Assembly: GCA_021613335.1 (NCBI GenBank)
Contig: JAJTWR010000407.1
Coordinates: 271,001 to 335,000 of the forward strand
Source: Whitmania pigra
Lineage: Eukaryota; Annelida; Clitellata; Hirudinida; Haemopidae
Length of the DNA: 64,000 nucleotides
Direction of reading: 5' to 3'
Of the stretch, positions 1-13,300 are shown one piece after another. How positions within the stretch are numbered: position 1 is the stretch's first letter; each line of letters starts with the position of its first letter. The notes under the pieces are model-generated. The model worked only from the letters and a program-made list of their open reading frames with translations. It searched no databases and had not been told where the DNA came from. Both the position numbers and the translations under genes were made by a program.

Positions 1-1968
1 GCTTATAATTTGTTTTGCTGATAATTATTATAATTATTTCTGACAGTTTTTTTGTTACTAGAGCATTTGACATTCTAAGAAGCTTTCTGTGGTGGTTTGG
101 AGTCAATGCATCACATGTTTGCTTGGATACAGATGCTTAAATATTTGTTTTATTAATTTCTATGTCCAGCTTTGATGGTGCATTTCATGCTTAGTGACAT
201 AAGCGTCATTGAAATAAAACCGTTAAAGCCGTGGATATCTTGTGTATTTAAGTGTTTGGGTGGAGGAACAGCTGAGCATTAAGTCATTAGAGTGAGTGTG
301 GCTAGAGTTTGTGCATGGCATTGGTTCTCCATGTTTGTGACTCAACTTCATGACGCCCTTGAGTAGACTTTTATTGGGGCTTGGGTTCGGTGTGCTTTGT
401 GAAGTGTGTGCATGGGTTTGTCGACTCCGTGGTGGGCCCTGTAAGTGTCGAGTTCTGATTACTTTGTCAGGCAAAGAAGCATTATGGAAGTTGGTTAGGG
501 GTGCTAGTGTGATGTGATTGTGGATCTTAAGCCTTCTTTAGCTAAGGCATCATGAGGTTTCCCAAATGAGATGAGGTGCTTGTAAATGATTTCATGAATA
601 CAGCTTGTTGCACTTGTTCTTGCTAGGGGGTGGCTTAGCTTTCAGTTAGCTCAAATTTTATAGACGATGCTTTATTTTGTTGAAACTCATGGTTCCTCTT
701 GAGGTTAAATTTGGCCATAGTTTAACTTAAGTGCTTGAGCTCAGGCCAGCATATTTTGCAGCACAGTGAGCCCTATGCTTTATTTTAGCTCTTAGTATGC
801 CAGAGCTGCATCAGCAAATTACAGTGTTATGAGTGGAAAGTTAATGTGTGAGCTGTTGCCTGTGTATGACTGGATGGGGTGTTTCTAGGTAAGTGATTAC
901 TCTGGATGGACGTCATGTTGCTAATGTGAGTGATAAAAGTATTGAATAATAGAATAATATTAATAATAGATAGATATCAGGGCCTTGGGCATTATTTAGA
1001 TATCCTGTGAGTAGTTGGTGGAATGTGATTAGTCTTGGTTGGACTTATTATTACTTCGGTCTAGCTTGCATGTAACACATGAAATTTGCTGGTGTATTGA
1101 TGTTGATAGCTGTTTGGTGCGAATGTACTAAACGTTTTGGTTTATTCTGCTCTTTGCTTATGAAAATACAACAAATTTTGAAGTTTTTATTATCGAGCTT
1201 ATCTTTATTCTGAATCTGGGTGCACAGCTTCTCAAATGTAGGTTATTTCAAGTTTTTCTAGATCTGCTTCCCTGCTGTTACTCAGTAAGAAAAGGCCATT
1301 GTCCTTGGTACTGCCAATGAGCTGTTGGTCTCCCATGCAATATGACAATCTTTTGAATAGAGCACCATTAAATATAATGATCATTTGGGATAAAAGGCTG
1401 GGTGCGACTCACGATAGCACAGGTGGGCGGATAAGTTCTGTTCTCCCAAAAGGCACAATTTCCCTTAGCAGAGTGAGGTCCCAAGAACTGTAAAATCTTC
1501 AAATAGAGCAATATGGTAGTTTCTTTAGATAAACGGTTTGTAAGCAAAATTTGAATATTTGTTCGTAGGAAGGTTACATTTTGGCTTTGTCTTAGTCTGT
1601 TATGCCAAAGTAATGTTTGTGCTTGCAGCATTTAGGATGTGTTGCAATTGCTAATTATTGCCTAGTTATATTCAATCATGACTGCATTATATTCCTATGA
1701 TTTGTAGCCTCTGTCTCAGAGAAACTCACTGGAAAGTTGATAAAACATGACCACATTTCCTGAAGAGTTACTACATCTGCTTGAGTCTGCATTTTCAAGT
1801 TTATCTTCATAATTTGGTTTTTAGATGATTTTGTTTGACTTTTCCCAGGCTCCTTCCTCTGGATGAATTCCATATTTGTGTAGAGTACTGACCAAAACTT
1901 TAGAAAAACTTGAAAATTACCTTTTCTGTTATTTTTGTTATTGTTAGCTTTCTTTGGTACCTATATGG
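1..1968. other. No supported gene
   Basis: Moderately AT-rich DNA with short frames only. It should contain the last exon and 3' UTR of the LYST-like gene, but no WD40 motif was recognised on the minus strand. AATAAA on the minus strand occurs near 150 and 670-785. Confidence 0.4.
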
Positions 1969-2335
1969 CCGGGGTCACCAAACTATGGTTTGTGTCAGCT
2001 CGATTCTCTTGACTTGATGCAGCAATTCAAAACTAAGCATTGATGATGTCTTGAAAGCTGCTTAGTTTGTGAGATTCAGATAAGTACGCAATATGTCTGA
2101 TGTAACTAACTTTTTGCTGACATAGCCTTCTTCGATAACTTTGTTAGTGAATAAATATGGTTGTGTCTTTGATTTTTGTGCACTGTGCCACTTGATCATG
2201 CTAAACTTGGTTTTAGTATTTTTTTCCAGCTCATTTGTTCTGGCTTGGAGATATTGTGTGGAATGATTGTGAGGCCTGAGCTCATCATTTTGTCAGTTAT
2301 CCAGCCTGCTATGAAAAAATGTTTGGCGACCCCTG
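1969..2335. mobile_element. hAT-type non-autonomous element (MITE-like)
   Basis: Ends are inverted copies: ccggggtcaccaaac at the left and gtttggcgacccctg at the right, matching the CAGGGGTCgCCAAAC terminal repeat of hAT (Charlie-like) elements with two left-end changes. Flanking 8-mers are ctatatgg and ctatgtaa, a partly decayed 8-bp duplication. The 367-bp interior has no long frame. It lies beyond the last recognised LYST-like exon. Confidence 0.7.
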
Positions 2336-2874
2336 CTATGTAAAATGCTTAGATGCTTTATCCCGACAAGTCTTTTATTATTGAGTAAGTTGGTCAGATT
2401 GTTTTAGAAAACTTCCACCAAACTTTTATTCATTATTGTTTTCCATGTACATGAAAGTAAATTTAAGAGAATCTCCTATTTATGTGGTAATTGGGTTCAG
2501 TATCAGTAGTTAGTGTCTTCAAGAAATTTATCATAATGTGTGCATTTATTATGAAAATGTTTTCTTATTATGAAGTAAGTTATGAAGATTGATTGAAAAA
2601 GTTGTTCTCTTGGAAACTGTTCAACTTGTACTTTCCTACTAACTTTCATCTAGATTCAATTTGTGCTCAAAGTCTCAAAACTGATACATGCTAAACAACA
2701 TGATAAATACTACATGCAAGAGAAGGTTGAATGCAATGTCAATATAGATTTATCTAATCGAACCAGTGACAAAGTGCTTTTGAAAAATTCATGCATAGTT
2801 TATAGGGAACTTTCTCCATTTGACCATTACTGTTGAGTTATTGTTAAACCTTAATGAACTTGAAGTTATCTGAC

Positions 2875-4375
2875 CTGATGGTGCCACTCTTCAAGCCAGC
2901 TGCTATGACGTTTATGTTTCTTCCCTCTGTTCTCGACGAGAATATCAAGCATTTTATTTTGTCCTCTTTTACTGTTGTTGCTGCAATCTTTTTGCCATTT
3001 ATGTTGTGTAATGTGAGGATGCTGTTCTGAGTGTCTGAACCTATATTTCATGTGGTTTTTGCATGAAGAAATGATATGTGGTGATAATACATATTATATT
3101 GTAAATAACCACTGATGTTACAATTATTAAATAGACGTTTTGTAACTTTCAAGACTTGAGTCTCACGACCTACCTTGGTAACTAGCAGATACCAAATCTC
3201 CAAGAGTTGGACTTGTTCCAAGAGCATTCACACTATGATTGTGATCCTTTATGCATCTAACAAAATTCAGACTGGTGGGAAATAAAGAATGGGATTTGAA
3301 CGAATAATGCATTGCCACATTTATATATATATACCTATTGAGATCCCAGCTGTGGATGATGCCATCAGCTGATGAGCTGAAGAATAACCTGAACGGTGTG
3401 CATGCCTTTATGTCTGTGATGTTTTTTTTGTGTCCATAAAGGAATGTGTGGCTTTCATTTGTCAATGGAAAAGTCTATGTCATAAAATTCATAGTTTAAT
3501 GAAAGTTAAATGATTTTGCCAGACCATTTTTTTATTTTGCATGCATTTTGCTTAGATTTATGAGTGACCAATTTCTGCATGTATGTATTTCTTGCTTTGC
3601 ATCACTTTAAAAAATAATAAGCAAATAAAACACCTTGGTGTTCAGTTTGCAACACGAAGGCTCCACTTACAATTTATTTCTTCATTTACAACTAGGTAGG
3701 TAATGTCATGGCATGAGCATTTCTTATTTTTTTTGCATATAGGTCCTCATATAGTTTAATAATTACACTAACTTAATTAGTATGATATTTTTGCAAATGA
3801 AACTAACACTTGTGGTGGTGTTTAGGTGATACACAACTAGGATTCCAGATTCCGTTCCAAAAATTAAAATGCTTTCATCAAAAATTGATTCACATCTGGT
3901 GATCTACACAAATTAAATATTACATATATTACAAAATCGATTGCTTTAATGAAACATTTTGAACTTAATTTAGACGGTCATTTAGATTATTAATTGATGA
4001 ATTGATTGTAGTGCCTTGTGCTGAGGGAGGCTCCAATTTAAGTATCTTATTTTTCTTTCATTGTTCATCAACTTAATTCTGTCTGGTCTATTCCAGTGCA
4101 CTGCTGTCCACATTGAGTCTGCATTGAATGAGTTAGAAAATGCATTAAAATTGTCATGGTGAACTTGTTTTTGAATATTGGGGTTTATATAATTTTTTTG
4201 GTGGATTTATGTTTGTTACCTTGTTCTTTGATTACAGTTTTGTTATGAGAAAGTGCGAATATGTTCGTATGGAGGGCCGACACAAATTTGACGGTTGTCT
4301 GCTTTTGCCTTGAATTCCAAACTAAAGATGGCAAGTCACTTTCTGGAGATCCCACGTACTTTCCCCATCTGAGAC
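2875..4375 (-). CDS. LYST: LYST-like: WD40 repeat exons
   Basis: Exons in transcript order: from 4375 downward (GLRWGKYVGSP; 3' border unresolved), from 4118 downward (MWTAVHWNRPDRIKL; 3' border unresolved), 3903-3808 (ILIFGTESGILVVYH), 3474-3335 (FLYGHKKNITDIKACTP then IHSWDLN), 3271-3174 (CIKDHNHSVNALGTSP) and 3040-2875 (SILTLHNINGKK then NINVIAAGLKSGTIR). The last four join in phase with consensus GT-AG borders. The GH...D and W-D signatures and the order match the C-terminal WD40 propeller of LYST. The 3040-2875 exon ends at a good donor (CAG/gtcaga), so at least one more exon must follow. Nothing WD-like was seen between 1 and 2870. Confidence 0.88.
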
Positions 4376-7300
4376 CTGATATATCTGAGTTGCATGGAAG
4401 CTGTTGGCCAATTTTAATATGATGTATTGTTATTATTATTTTTATTTGGTTAAAATATTATTGTTATAAGTTATTGGTCTGATGAGCTTAGCACAATTAG
4501 GACCTACATTTCTAGATGATTTCTTTAGAGGACTGATGAATGAAGGAAGTGGATGTGGTGAGGTGAACAACTGTTTGGGCACTTGTCCACAGGTCTTTAT
4601 GTGGGAGAGGAGAGCCCTTGTTTCAATATCGTCATCTTTGGCCTCAGGTTCTCCGTATGCCTGTTGTGATATATTGCATCAAATTTGTGCAACTGATTGC
4701 AATTTTGCAATGAAGGGCAAATATTATTATTATGTATCATTATCATATTACATTGTTATTAACATTAATATTTTGTTTATCGTTTGAGCTGCCAATATAA
4801 ATGATGTTGGCATTATCACATTATGACTCTGGAGGTGTAAATCGTGAAAAGTTGTGTTAACATTTTTGTGGTACACATTGAGCGATGACAAGGCAGGCTT
4901 TCCTCTCTGTTTGAATCCAAAAACCAAATCAATCCAAGAGGGGAGATTCATTGAAACATAGTCTGATTCAAGTGCTTGTCTGTGAACAAAGATGAAAGTT
5001 CTTGCATTTCCAGCACTCCATGGAGGAAGAACCACATTGTTAATGTAGGTTCCATTTTGTCTCCTTCCAAAGTTGAATCCTTTCAATAATGAATATATTT
5101 AAATATGGAAAATTAAGCATTGTATCATTGACAGTATTAGAATTCATTTGAATTCATTAATCAAGTGACCTTGGCTATTCTCTAGTATCTCAGGAAAATA
5201 AAAAAACTCCGGTGTCAATTCTTTAGTGTCATTATTTATTCCACTTGTCAATATCCTGTAACAATCTCCAACTGAACTAAATATTCGATCTGCATAATCA
5301 AATTGACCCCCTGCAATGGGGAATTATTGAATAAATTTTATATTAAATTTGATATAAAGATGTTAAAGTAATGTGTCATGTGAGTACATTCAGCCGATTT
5401 AGTTAAGCTTAACCTTGTTATGATTGGATGGTGAAGCTGAATGTTTTCATAGAATTACTTTTTTGTTTTGATTTTTGGGATTTATTGCATCATGATATTC
5501 ATTAACCTTGGAATTCAACAAAAAGTTGGGTGAATGGTGGCAATCGGAGGTGGTAATAGAGGACCACTACAGCATTCATTGGAAAGTTGTGGCTGTGATA
5601 AGCTGGTTTTTGTGCCATGTCATTACCTGTTATCATTTCTTGCTCTAATTGCTGATTGTGAAAAAGTTAAACATTAGCAAACTGTAAACATTATCGAACA
5701 GTGCCACGAACTAACTGTAAACATTTTGATTTTGTTCTCCTCTTGATTTGATGTCTGAGCAAATATGTTCTTTTCAAGATTCCTGACAACGAAGTAATTG
5801 CACTATTAAGTAATTTGTAAACCGTTATAATGTAATTTATTGGGTGTAATTTTTATAGATTGTGTAGTTCGAACGTTAAGAAAATTTTCTGGACCAATAT
5901 TAATAGTGACGGAATAGTACAGTATGCTTGAAGTTTTTGTTATGCACCTGTATATGGATGGGTCATTTAGGTTGATATGTTTGGAGTCATAACTGGAGAA
6001 GATGTATGGAAAGATTGGATATTGAGTGATGTCACTGAGCAACCTCCCTGACAAAGCATTGAGTTTCATGAGGTATTCGAAATTTGTTATTTTTCCTTTT
6101 GTCCACTTCTTGACCAACGATTGAATGTCTGTTTCGAAGAGGAGGTTTGGCGGTCGTTTGCTGATTATTATGGAATGCAAGTCATCTCGATCCTGAGAAG
6201 TTAGAGGCAGACATTGATAACTTGAATACAATATTTTAAAGCATTAATAAATAAATTGTCAAAGAATTCTTGTTAGTTGGAGATTCTCACCTTCAGTGTT
6301 TCAAATGCAAACAGGTATGATTGACCAGTCTTTAGGCTTATATGTAAACAATTGTCTCTTAGTAGATGTCGATGCTTCAAGAGTGAAGATGTGTCTTGGA
6401 TGTTGATGATGATCAGTTGGTTGCTGGCATGTTCATGCTTCAGAATGGGGAAATGAGTTCATAGTTTCAAATTATTAATGTTGTTAAAAAATTTTATTGT
6501 TCATCTCATGCTGGCAACCATTGTTAATGATTTTTCTACACTAACTACAATAATGTTGTGAATGAAAGAGCATCATTGTATGATTGAAATTAAACTTCCT
6601 TATGGTTTGAAATTATTTAAGCTGTAAAATGTTTCTAATGTAAATCTGCAAACAATATTAAAATCTGGAGGTCACCTGGATGTTTGCTTCATCGGTGTTG
6701 GTGTCGTCACTAGCAACGAAAAGAAGGCTGTTGTCGATGATGAACAAGTTTCCTTGAGCTGGTGATGGTGATGATGAGATTGCAATGTTTTTGCACATTG
6801 TTGTGTACCTTTGTCATGACAATCATTGGCATGTTATGTTGACATTTTTTTTTAGAAAATTTCTTTGTTCTGCTTCTTTTTGTTAAGCATCGAGTTGAAT
6901 AATTTGAGGGACTTGATTTTATTAGTGCATCAATAGAAACATAACACAAAATAAATAAATTGAAGGATTTTACAATATCTTACGTTCTGTCAAACTGAAC
7001 TCACTCAATGTCATGAATATGGTGAAGTTTGAATGCTAAAGATGAAAGCGATCTGTTGGTTGTTGCATCAGAAAAAAGAAATTGGAGAGGTTCATTTCTG
7101 CAATACTCAAATCCTTAAAAATAAATATTTTTCTTCATTACCATTATAATGAGACATTGTTGCATATAAATATTCCATTCATGTGTGTGGTTGATAGCAA
7201 TGCTTTAAGTTTTTTATTTATATATTATTGATGTACATGCGTGGGATTACTTGATCTGTCTTGCTGTGTGTAGGTGAAGAAAACTTTTGGAAGGTTGATA

Positions 7301-10300
7301 TGACATCTCTTTGTCCTCATTCTCACTCCATTTGGTCCTTCAGTTTCATCCAACATCCATGATTGCTTGTTCAGATCACTTCTATGCCAAATGGCCCTGA
7401 AAGAAATATGATTCATTTGTTTCTCTTAGAAACTAGAAGTTTGAAAACAAAGATTTGAGATTTATGAATTAAAAGTTTGCAATCATAAAGAGTAATCCAA
7501 ATGTTTGTTTCAATTAAAGAAGATTGTTACTTAAAAAATCTATGACACATTATAAATCTTCAAAGATTTGATTAGAATTCATTGGAAAGTAAAGACCTCT
7601 CGTGCACAAGGAAGTCAATTAGTTTCCTCCAGTTCGTTGATATTGATGCTTGCTCGAGAATTGTTTTTTGAAGAAATATTTGAAATTTTTGATTCGAATT
7701 CATTTGAAGGCTGACTATGTCTTGTGTGTTTCTCAAAGATGCCAAACCCACTTTTTTGGAAAGGTCATTCAAATGATTGTCACAGCTGTAAGGATTTTGG
7801 ACATGTAATTTAATAACATATACAATATTTATGATCAATTTGTGGTAATTACATTGATGTTTCCTCATTTGTTTTCTTATTCCATTGTTGCTGCTTAAGC
7901 TCAAAGTCCCTTTTATATTGAGATAAATCCAAGAGTGTCTTCAAGTCCTGGAAATATTAAATAGCCATCTAATCATAGATCAACTTGTTACATCGTTGTT
8001 TCCATAATTTACAAAAACAAATGGGATTTTGAAAGATAATTTGTGATATACCGGAGATTTAGCAGATGATTGTTGATAATCAATGTTCAAAGATTTGTTT
8101 GAATCTTGCAAAAGTTTCTCGAATGTTTCAATGTTTTCTTGCTCATCTGGAGATAAAGATAGGAAGCTGTCTTTCATGTATTTCATCAGATTGGCTTTCA
8201 ACCACAGAATCTGCAGGTTTTATTTATTAAAATTCCTTCAAGTTGAATGAAACAATCACTCTTAAAACTAATGGAAACTTAAACAAATTTCACCACGATG
8301 TTGTTGGAGAGAAATTTCAAGAAGTGGGGATTTGAGTTGATGATTGACAGAAAATAATCTACATAATTTTCATCATTCCTTGATTCATAAAGAAGAAAGT
8401 TCATCAGATTTGCTAGCTGCATGTTTAATTTTGATATAAATTTATGTGAAATTCGATTTGTTAATTGCTTGTAGAGATTCACAAACTAGTATGGAGGTTG
8501 TTTTCTGAATCCTTGAAAGAGTTTTATGAATGAAGCATTTGGGATGAGTTATCTGCAAGACAAATGTATGAAATCATTGGTGATACTAATTGCATTGAAA
8601 ATTGTTTATGTAATCACTCTGTGAGTGGAGTTTAATCTGAGAATGAATTTGATCAAGTTGCATTGAATTTCCCTGTTTGGCATGTGCATGTAAAGAGATG
8701 ATTCAACAGTTAGTTTGAGGAAGCATTCAAGTTTATTGGCAAGGTTTTTGTCGCTCATTCTGTTGGAATCGATGAAGTAATACATGGCCGAGTCTCTGTC
8801 ATCATTGTCCGATGTGAGGCTGCTCGATGTTGGCGATGGACATGATGAAGATTTGAATGGGCCATTCATATTTTCATCTGCAAAAAAGTCATTTTTTCAA
8901 AAAGTTTTATTGAGATCCATTAAATTAAATTTGTCATTGTAGATTAACTTTATTATAGGTTTTTGTTGTTAACAATGGTGAATGTTGCATGTATAATCAC
9001 GTCATAATCAAGAGCTCAGTTGGATGTGTTGATTTATAATACTTGTAAAAAATAAATGTTTTTACCATTGCTGGCAATCTGAAAATTGCTGTATGATGCT
9101 TGAGGAACCAAACTATTTTGACTCTTTTGTTGGATAGATCCAACCAGAAAGTTCTTTTCAATATATGATGTTATGGTGTTTATAATACTTTGTTCTGCCA
9201 TATTTCTTCCCCATCCAAATGGAAAAGCTATTAAAATGTTGTTGAAAATTGATAATATATAAAAATATGTTTTTGATATGCGGTGGAAATTTTGAAATTG
9301 AAAATGTCTGATTCATACAGTTTGAATGTTCAAATCTTTGCACGAGATGATAAACATGGAAGAAATGTTCATGAATTGTCTTGGAAGAACTGAAATTCAA
9401 TGAAGTTTTGAAGTCCTTTGAATGCATTCATTAGAGAATCAGAAATTCTGAACTAACAAAAATGCATGACATGCAACTGAGCCAATCAGAGAAAGAATTG
9501 CTTCAATGAGTTGGGAATTATTTTGCATGGCTCTGTCCATTAACAACAATTTGTTGCACAAAACATTCACAACTCCATTACTCAACAGGACTTCAGGAAT
9601 TGTAGACGTTAACACCAATTCATTATCATATATCTGTCACAGGAAGATGGTTTCATCATTAGTTGTTCATTACCATGTGCAATCAATGTCGACGTCATAA
9701 AAATGAACGAAAGCAATGCTTGTCTGATTACCCGACAAAGGATGTCGATGACTTTGAGAGACAGTTTGCTATCTAAATGTTCCAATGGACCGAGAAGTAA
9801 TAAAATCGCTGATGGTGTAATGATATCTCTAAATTTCATTGCTTCTGAGCTGTTTTTTTTTTATATGGATTACTAGTCAACAAGTTTTTTTAGTAATTAC
9901 ATATTGCAAAATTCTAACCTTTGATTTGAAGGGAAAATTAATTCTATAATTAATTCCAGCATATGTCCATCAACTTCAATCCTATGCAATTGATTGGCTA
10001 ACATGTGAAAATTCCCATAGTCTGACCAAACCTTGAAAACATCTCTGTTTGATTTCACAAGCAAAACCTTTAGCACCTGCGAATATAAAATTTGAATAAG
10101 ATGTTTGGATTGTTGAATTTAAGCTTGAGAAACATTATTTACAAATGATATATTCTATAGAAACGGTGGTTTTGAGAGATTTGTTGATTTACTTGCCAAA
10201 TATCTTGGTTTCCATGTTGTCATGAATGATTGCAGATGAGAATTTTGAAGTGGCAAAGAGTAACGTGGAGGTATATTACATGTTTTACTATTTTAAATGT

Positions 10301-13300
10301 GGTGCAATAGAACAAAATAATTCAAAAGCCACAGGAAATTCTAACCTTCATTGAAGCAGTTCTTATGTGATTGTTTTCACTGGTTATGAGGACGAAGAAT
10401 GTTTGAATGATGGTGGCGTCTTTTGATAATTTGTTCCTTGTGCTGTCGTCCAATTTTTCACAGAGTGTCACCAGTGTTTCTAGTAAACCTTTAAATTTGA
10501 TACATGTTTATATCTTGCTTAAATGTAAATTCCATGTGTTAGCAGAATTAATGACTGGATTTGACTTAAATGCATTAATCATTCTCCTATTTGATATGAT
10601 ACACTTTATTATTTCTGATATGGTGGCCATTTTTCTCCAAATGCTAACTTGCTACTTTTTTGATCATTGCCAGATCCTTCTCTCCTTCATTTTTCTGGTG
10701 ATTTTAATCACTCATCCTAAGCAGTCCTATCCTATTCTAACAGATTCTTGTTATCATTCCATCAACATTAGTTACAAGATATTTATCAAATATTCTTTCT
10801 TGTCTTTCTTACAACTTCTATCTGTATGTTATTTATCTCCCAATAGAACAGGTAGAGTGCTTGCTAACTTCCTCAATTAAGTATCTCAATATATCTAACA
10901 TTGAAATTACTAATTACCTTTGTTATACCTTTTATGTTCGTATGACACTAGAAATTGAAGTCTATATAAACTCAGAACTCAGAATTCCACAGTCCCCAAG
11001 TGGAGTGGTTAACAGAGTTGGAGGAGTTGTTTTTTTTACTTTCAGAAGATATTTCAGTTCAGGTTATTGACCCAATTTCTATTTACATTTCTGTTACTTC
11101 GTTTGAGTTTCTGTTACTAAAAATTCCATGGCGTAAATGTTTAGATATTTTTTTGGTGATGTTTATAGACACCCAGACAGTAACATAAATGTATTTAACA
11201 TTGAGTTTTTTTAATTAATTGAATTACTTTAAAAATAGACAAATTTTTCTACTTGGGGACTATAACATTGATTTTTTGAACTGCCACTTTACATCAATAA
11301 TCATCACAATTTATAATAATATTACTTCTTGTTCATTAATTCATATATTTACAAAAGCCACAAGAATTACTCCACACTCTCAAACTGTCATGGACAACAT
11401 TTTCACTAATTTTCCTCTAGCTGTACATCTATGATCCTTGTTGATGACATCTCTGATCATTTCCCAATATTTCTTCAAGTTCTCTTCAGATTTTATCCTA
11501 ATAGTCCTAAACCCAAACAATAATTTATAAATATTGTGAAGATAATAATCCATGTTTAGCTTATAGCAATTTCCCGTTTTTATTTTATAATCTGTATAAT
11601 CTTTTCTTTTAGTGTCTCAACTTGGAACCTCAAAAAAAAAAAAAGCAACTGTGGATAACTTCTGCACTTCTTAAACTTGTCAAAAAAAAACTTTATAGAT
11701 ATTTTATTCAATATCTTTCTGAATATGCAGACCTCTTATCATCAATATTTAATTGTTCTATTTGCACCGATCTAGTTCTTCTAGAATTGAAATCTGCCAA
11801 AGTTATTTCGATATATAAATCTGGTTTAGTAGATTTTAGTAATTTCAGAGATTATAGGCCAATTTCCATCTTACCCTATTTTTCAAAACTTGATGAAAAA
11901 ATTTTACGTAATAGGATATCATATAATACTGTATGAGTATTTTGACAAATTTAACCTTTTTATTAAATAACAGTTTAGGAAGAATCATTCTAAGGTTATT
12001 GAGATGGGCAGAAGATTTGCAGATGCTTTTCAACATAGACAAGTGTTGCATTATGCATATGGGATGCAAAAAACAAAAATTGAATACGTATTTGGAGGTG
12101 TGTGAAGCAGTCTAATCATGAAAGAGATCTGGGGGTAATGACGCAAAACAATGGAAAAGCATCTCCACAGTGCATGGAAGTTACTAAAAAAGCAGACAGA
12201 GAATGAAAAATGCTTTGAATGATAAAAAGAACAGTAGTTAGTAGGGACAAGGATACAATTCTAGAAATTATATAAAGCATTAATAAAGCCACATCTTGAG
12301 TGATGTGTGGAACCCTTATTTGAGAAAGGATGTAGGAGTGTTGGAAAGAGTACAAAGAAGGGCAACCAGGATGATAAAATGATTTGGAAAGCTGAGTTAT
12401 GGGGAAAGATTAAGTAGATGCAAATTGACTACTCTGGAAGAGGAGAAACGGAGGGGACCTCGTCGAGGCATTCAAAATCCTATCGGGAAGGGAAGACCTT
12501 TTGTCTGAGCAGTTGTTTGAAGCCACAAAAAGTGCTTCTACTAGAGGGCACGAATGTAAATTATATAGGAAGGCTTCGGGAAACTTAAAAATTAATTATT
12601 TCAGTGCAAGAATGGTTTCCTAGTTTCCTAATAAACAAGATAAGGAAACGCATAGACACGATAGATACATTTAAGATTTACTTAAGTAATTTTGATTAGA
12701 ATAAAAAAGAGTGTCCAGGTCTTAACCACTATAAATAATTGTTATGTAATGTTATGTTATCTATATGCCTCTTTTACTACTTCAGTCTGATATTTCTAAT
12801 GCCACAGACTCTAGGAAGTGCATATGGCCTCTTTCCTTTACTTAAAAAAGCTTTTGATTCTGTGAATCATCAAATTATATTATCCAAATTTGAATATTAT
12901 GGTGTTAGAGGAATAGTTTTAAACTGGTTTGTTGATCACTTAGCTATTAAAAGTAATGTTTTATTAGCGTCCATTGAGTAGCTAGATGATTAGGACTGTG
13001 CTCCTGCAGCAGGTTTAAATCTGTGCTGCCGTCGTGAGAGGCGCAGCCTTAACCGTTAGGCCATGCGGGCCCACATTTAGCTATCAGAGAACAAATGGCT
13101 TGCAACAACATTGATGTCACTGTAAATTGTGGTGTATTTTAAGTTCACTTCTTTTTCTTGTGTATGAATGACTTCTGTACATCTAATTTTTTTAAAGTAT
13201 TATTATATGCTGATGACATTGCTATTTATACTTCTGGTGACAATATTAATACTCTTATTCAATCTTTAAACAAAGAACTTAACAACATCAATAATTGGAT

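Noticed and set aside
223..474. 83-codon minus-strand frame
   Set aside because: No recognisable motif, no fit to the expected WD40 end of the LYST-like gene, and no supporting splice signals.
13021..13075. Possible tRNA gene on the minus strand
   Set aside because: A box is good but B box is decayed, no cloverleaf could be formed, and it is bounded by a target duplication; called a SINE.
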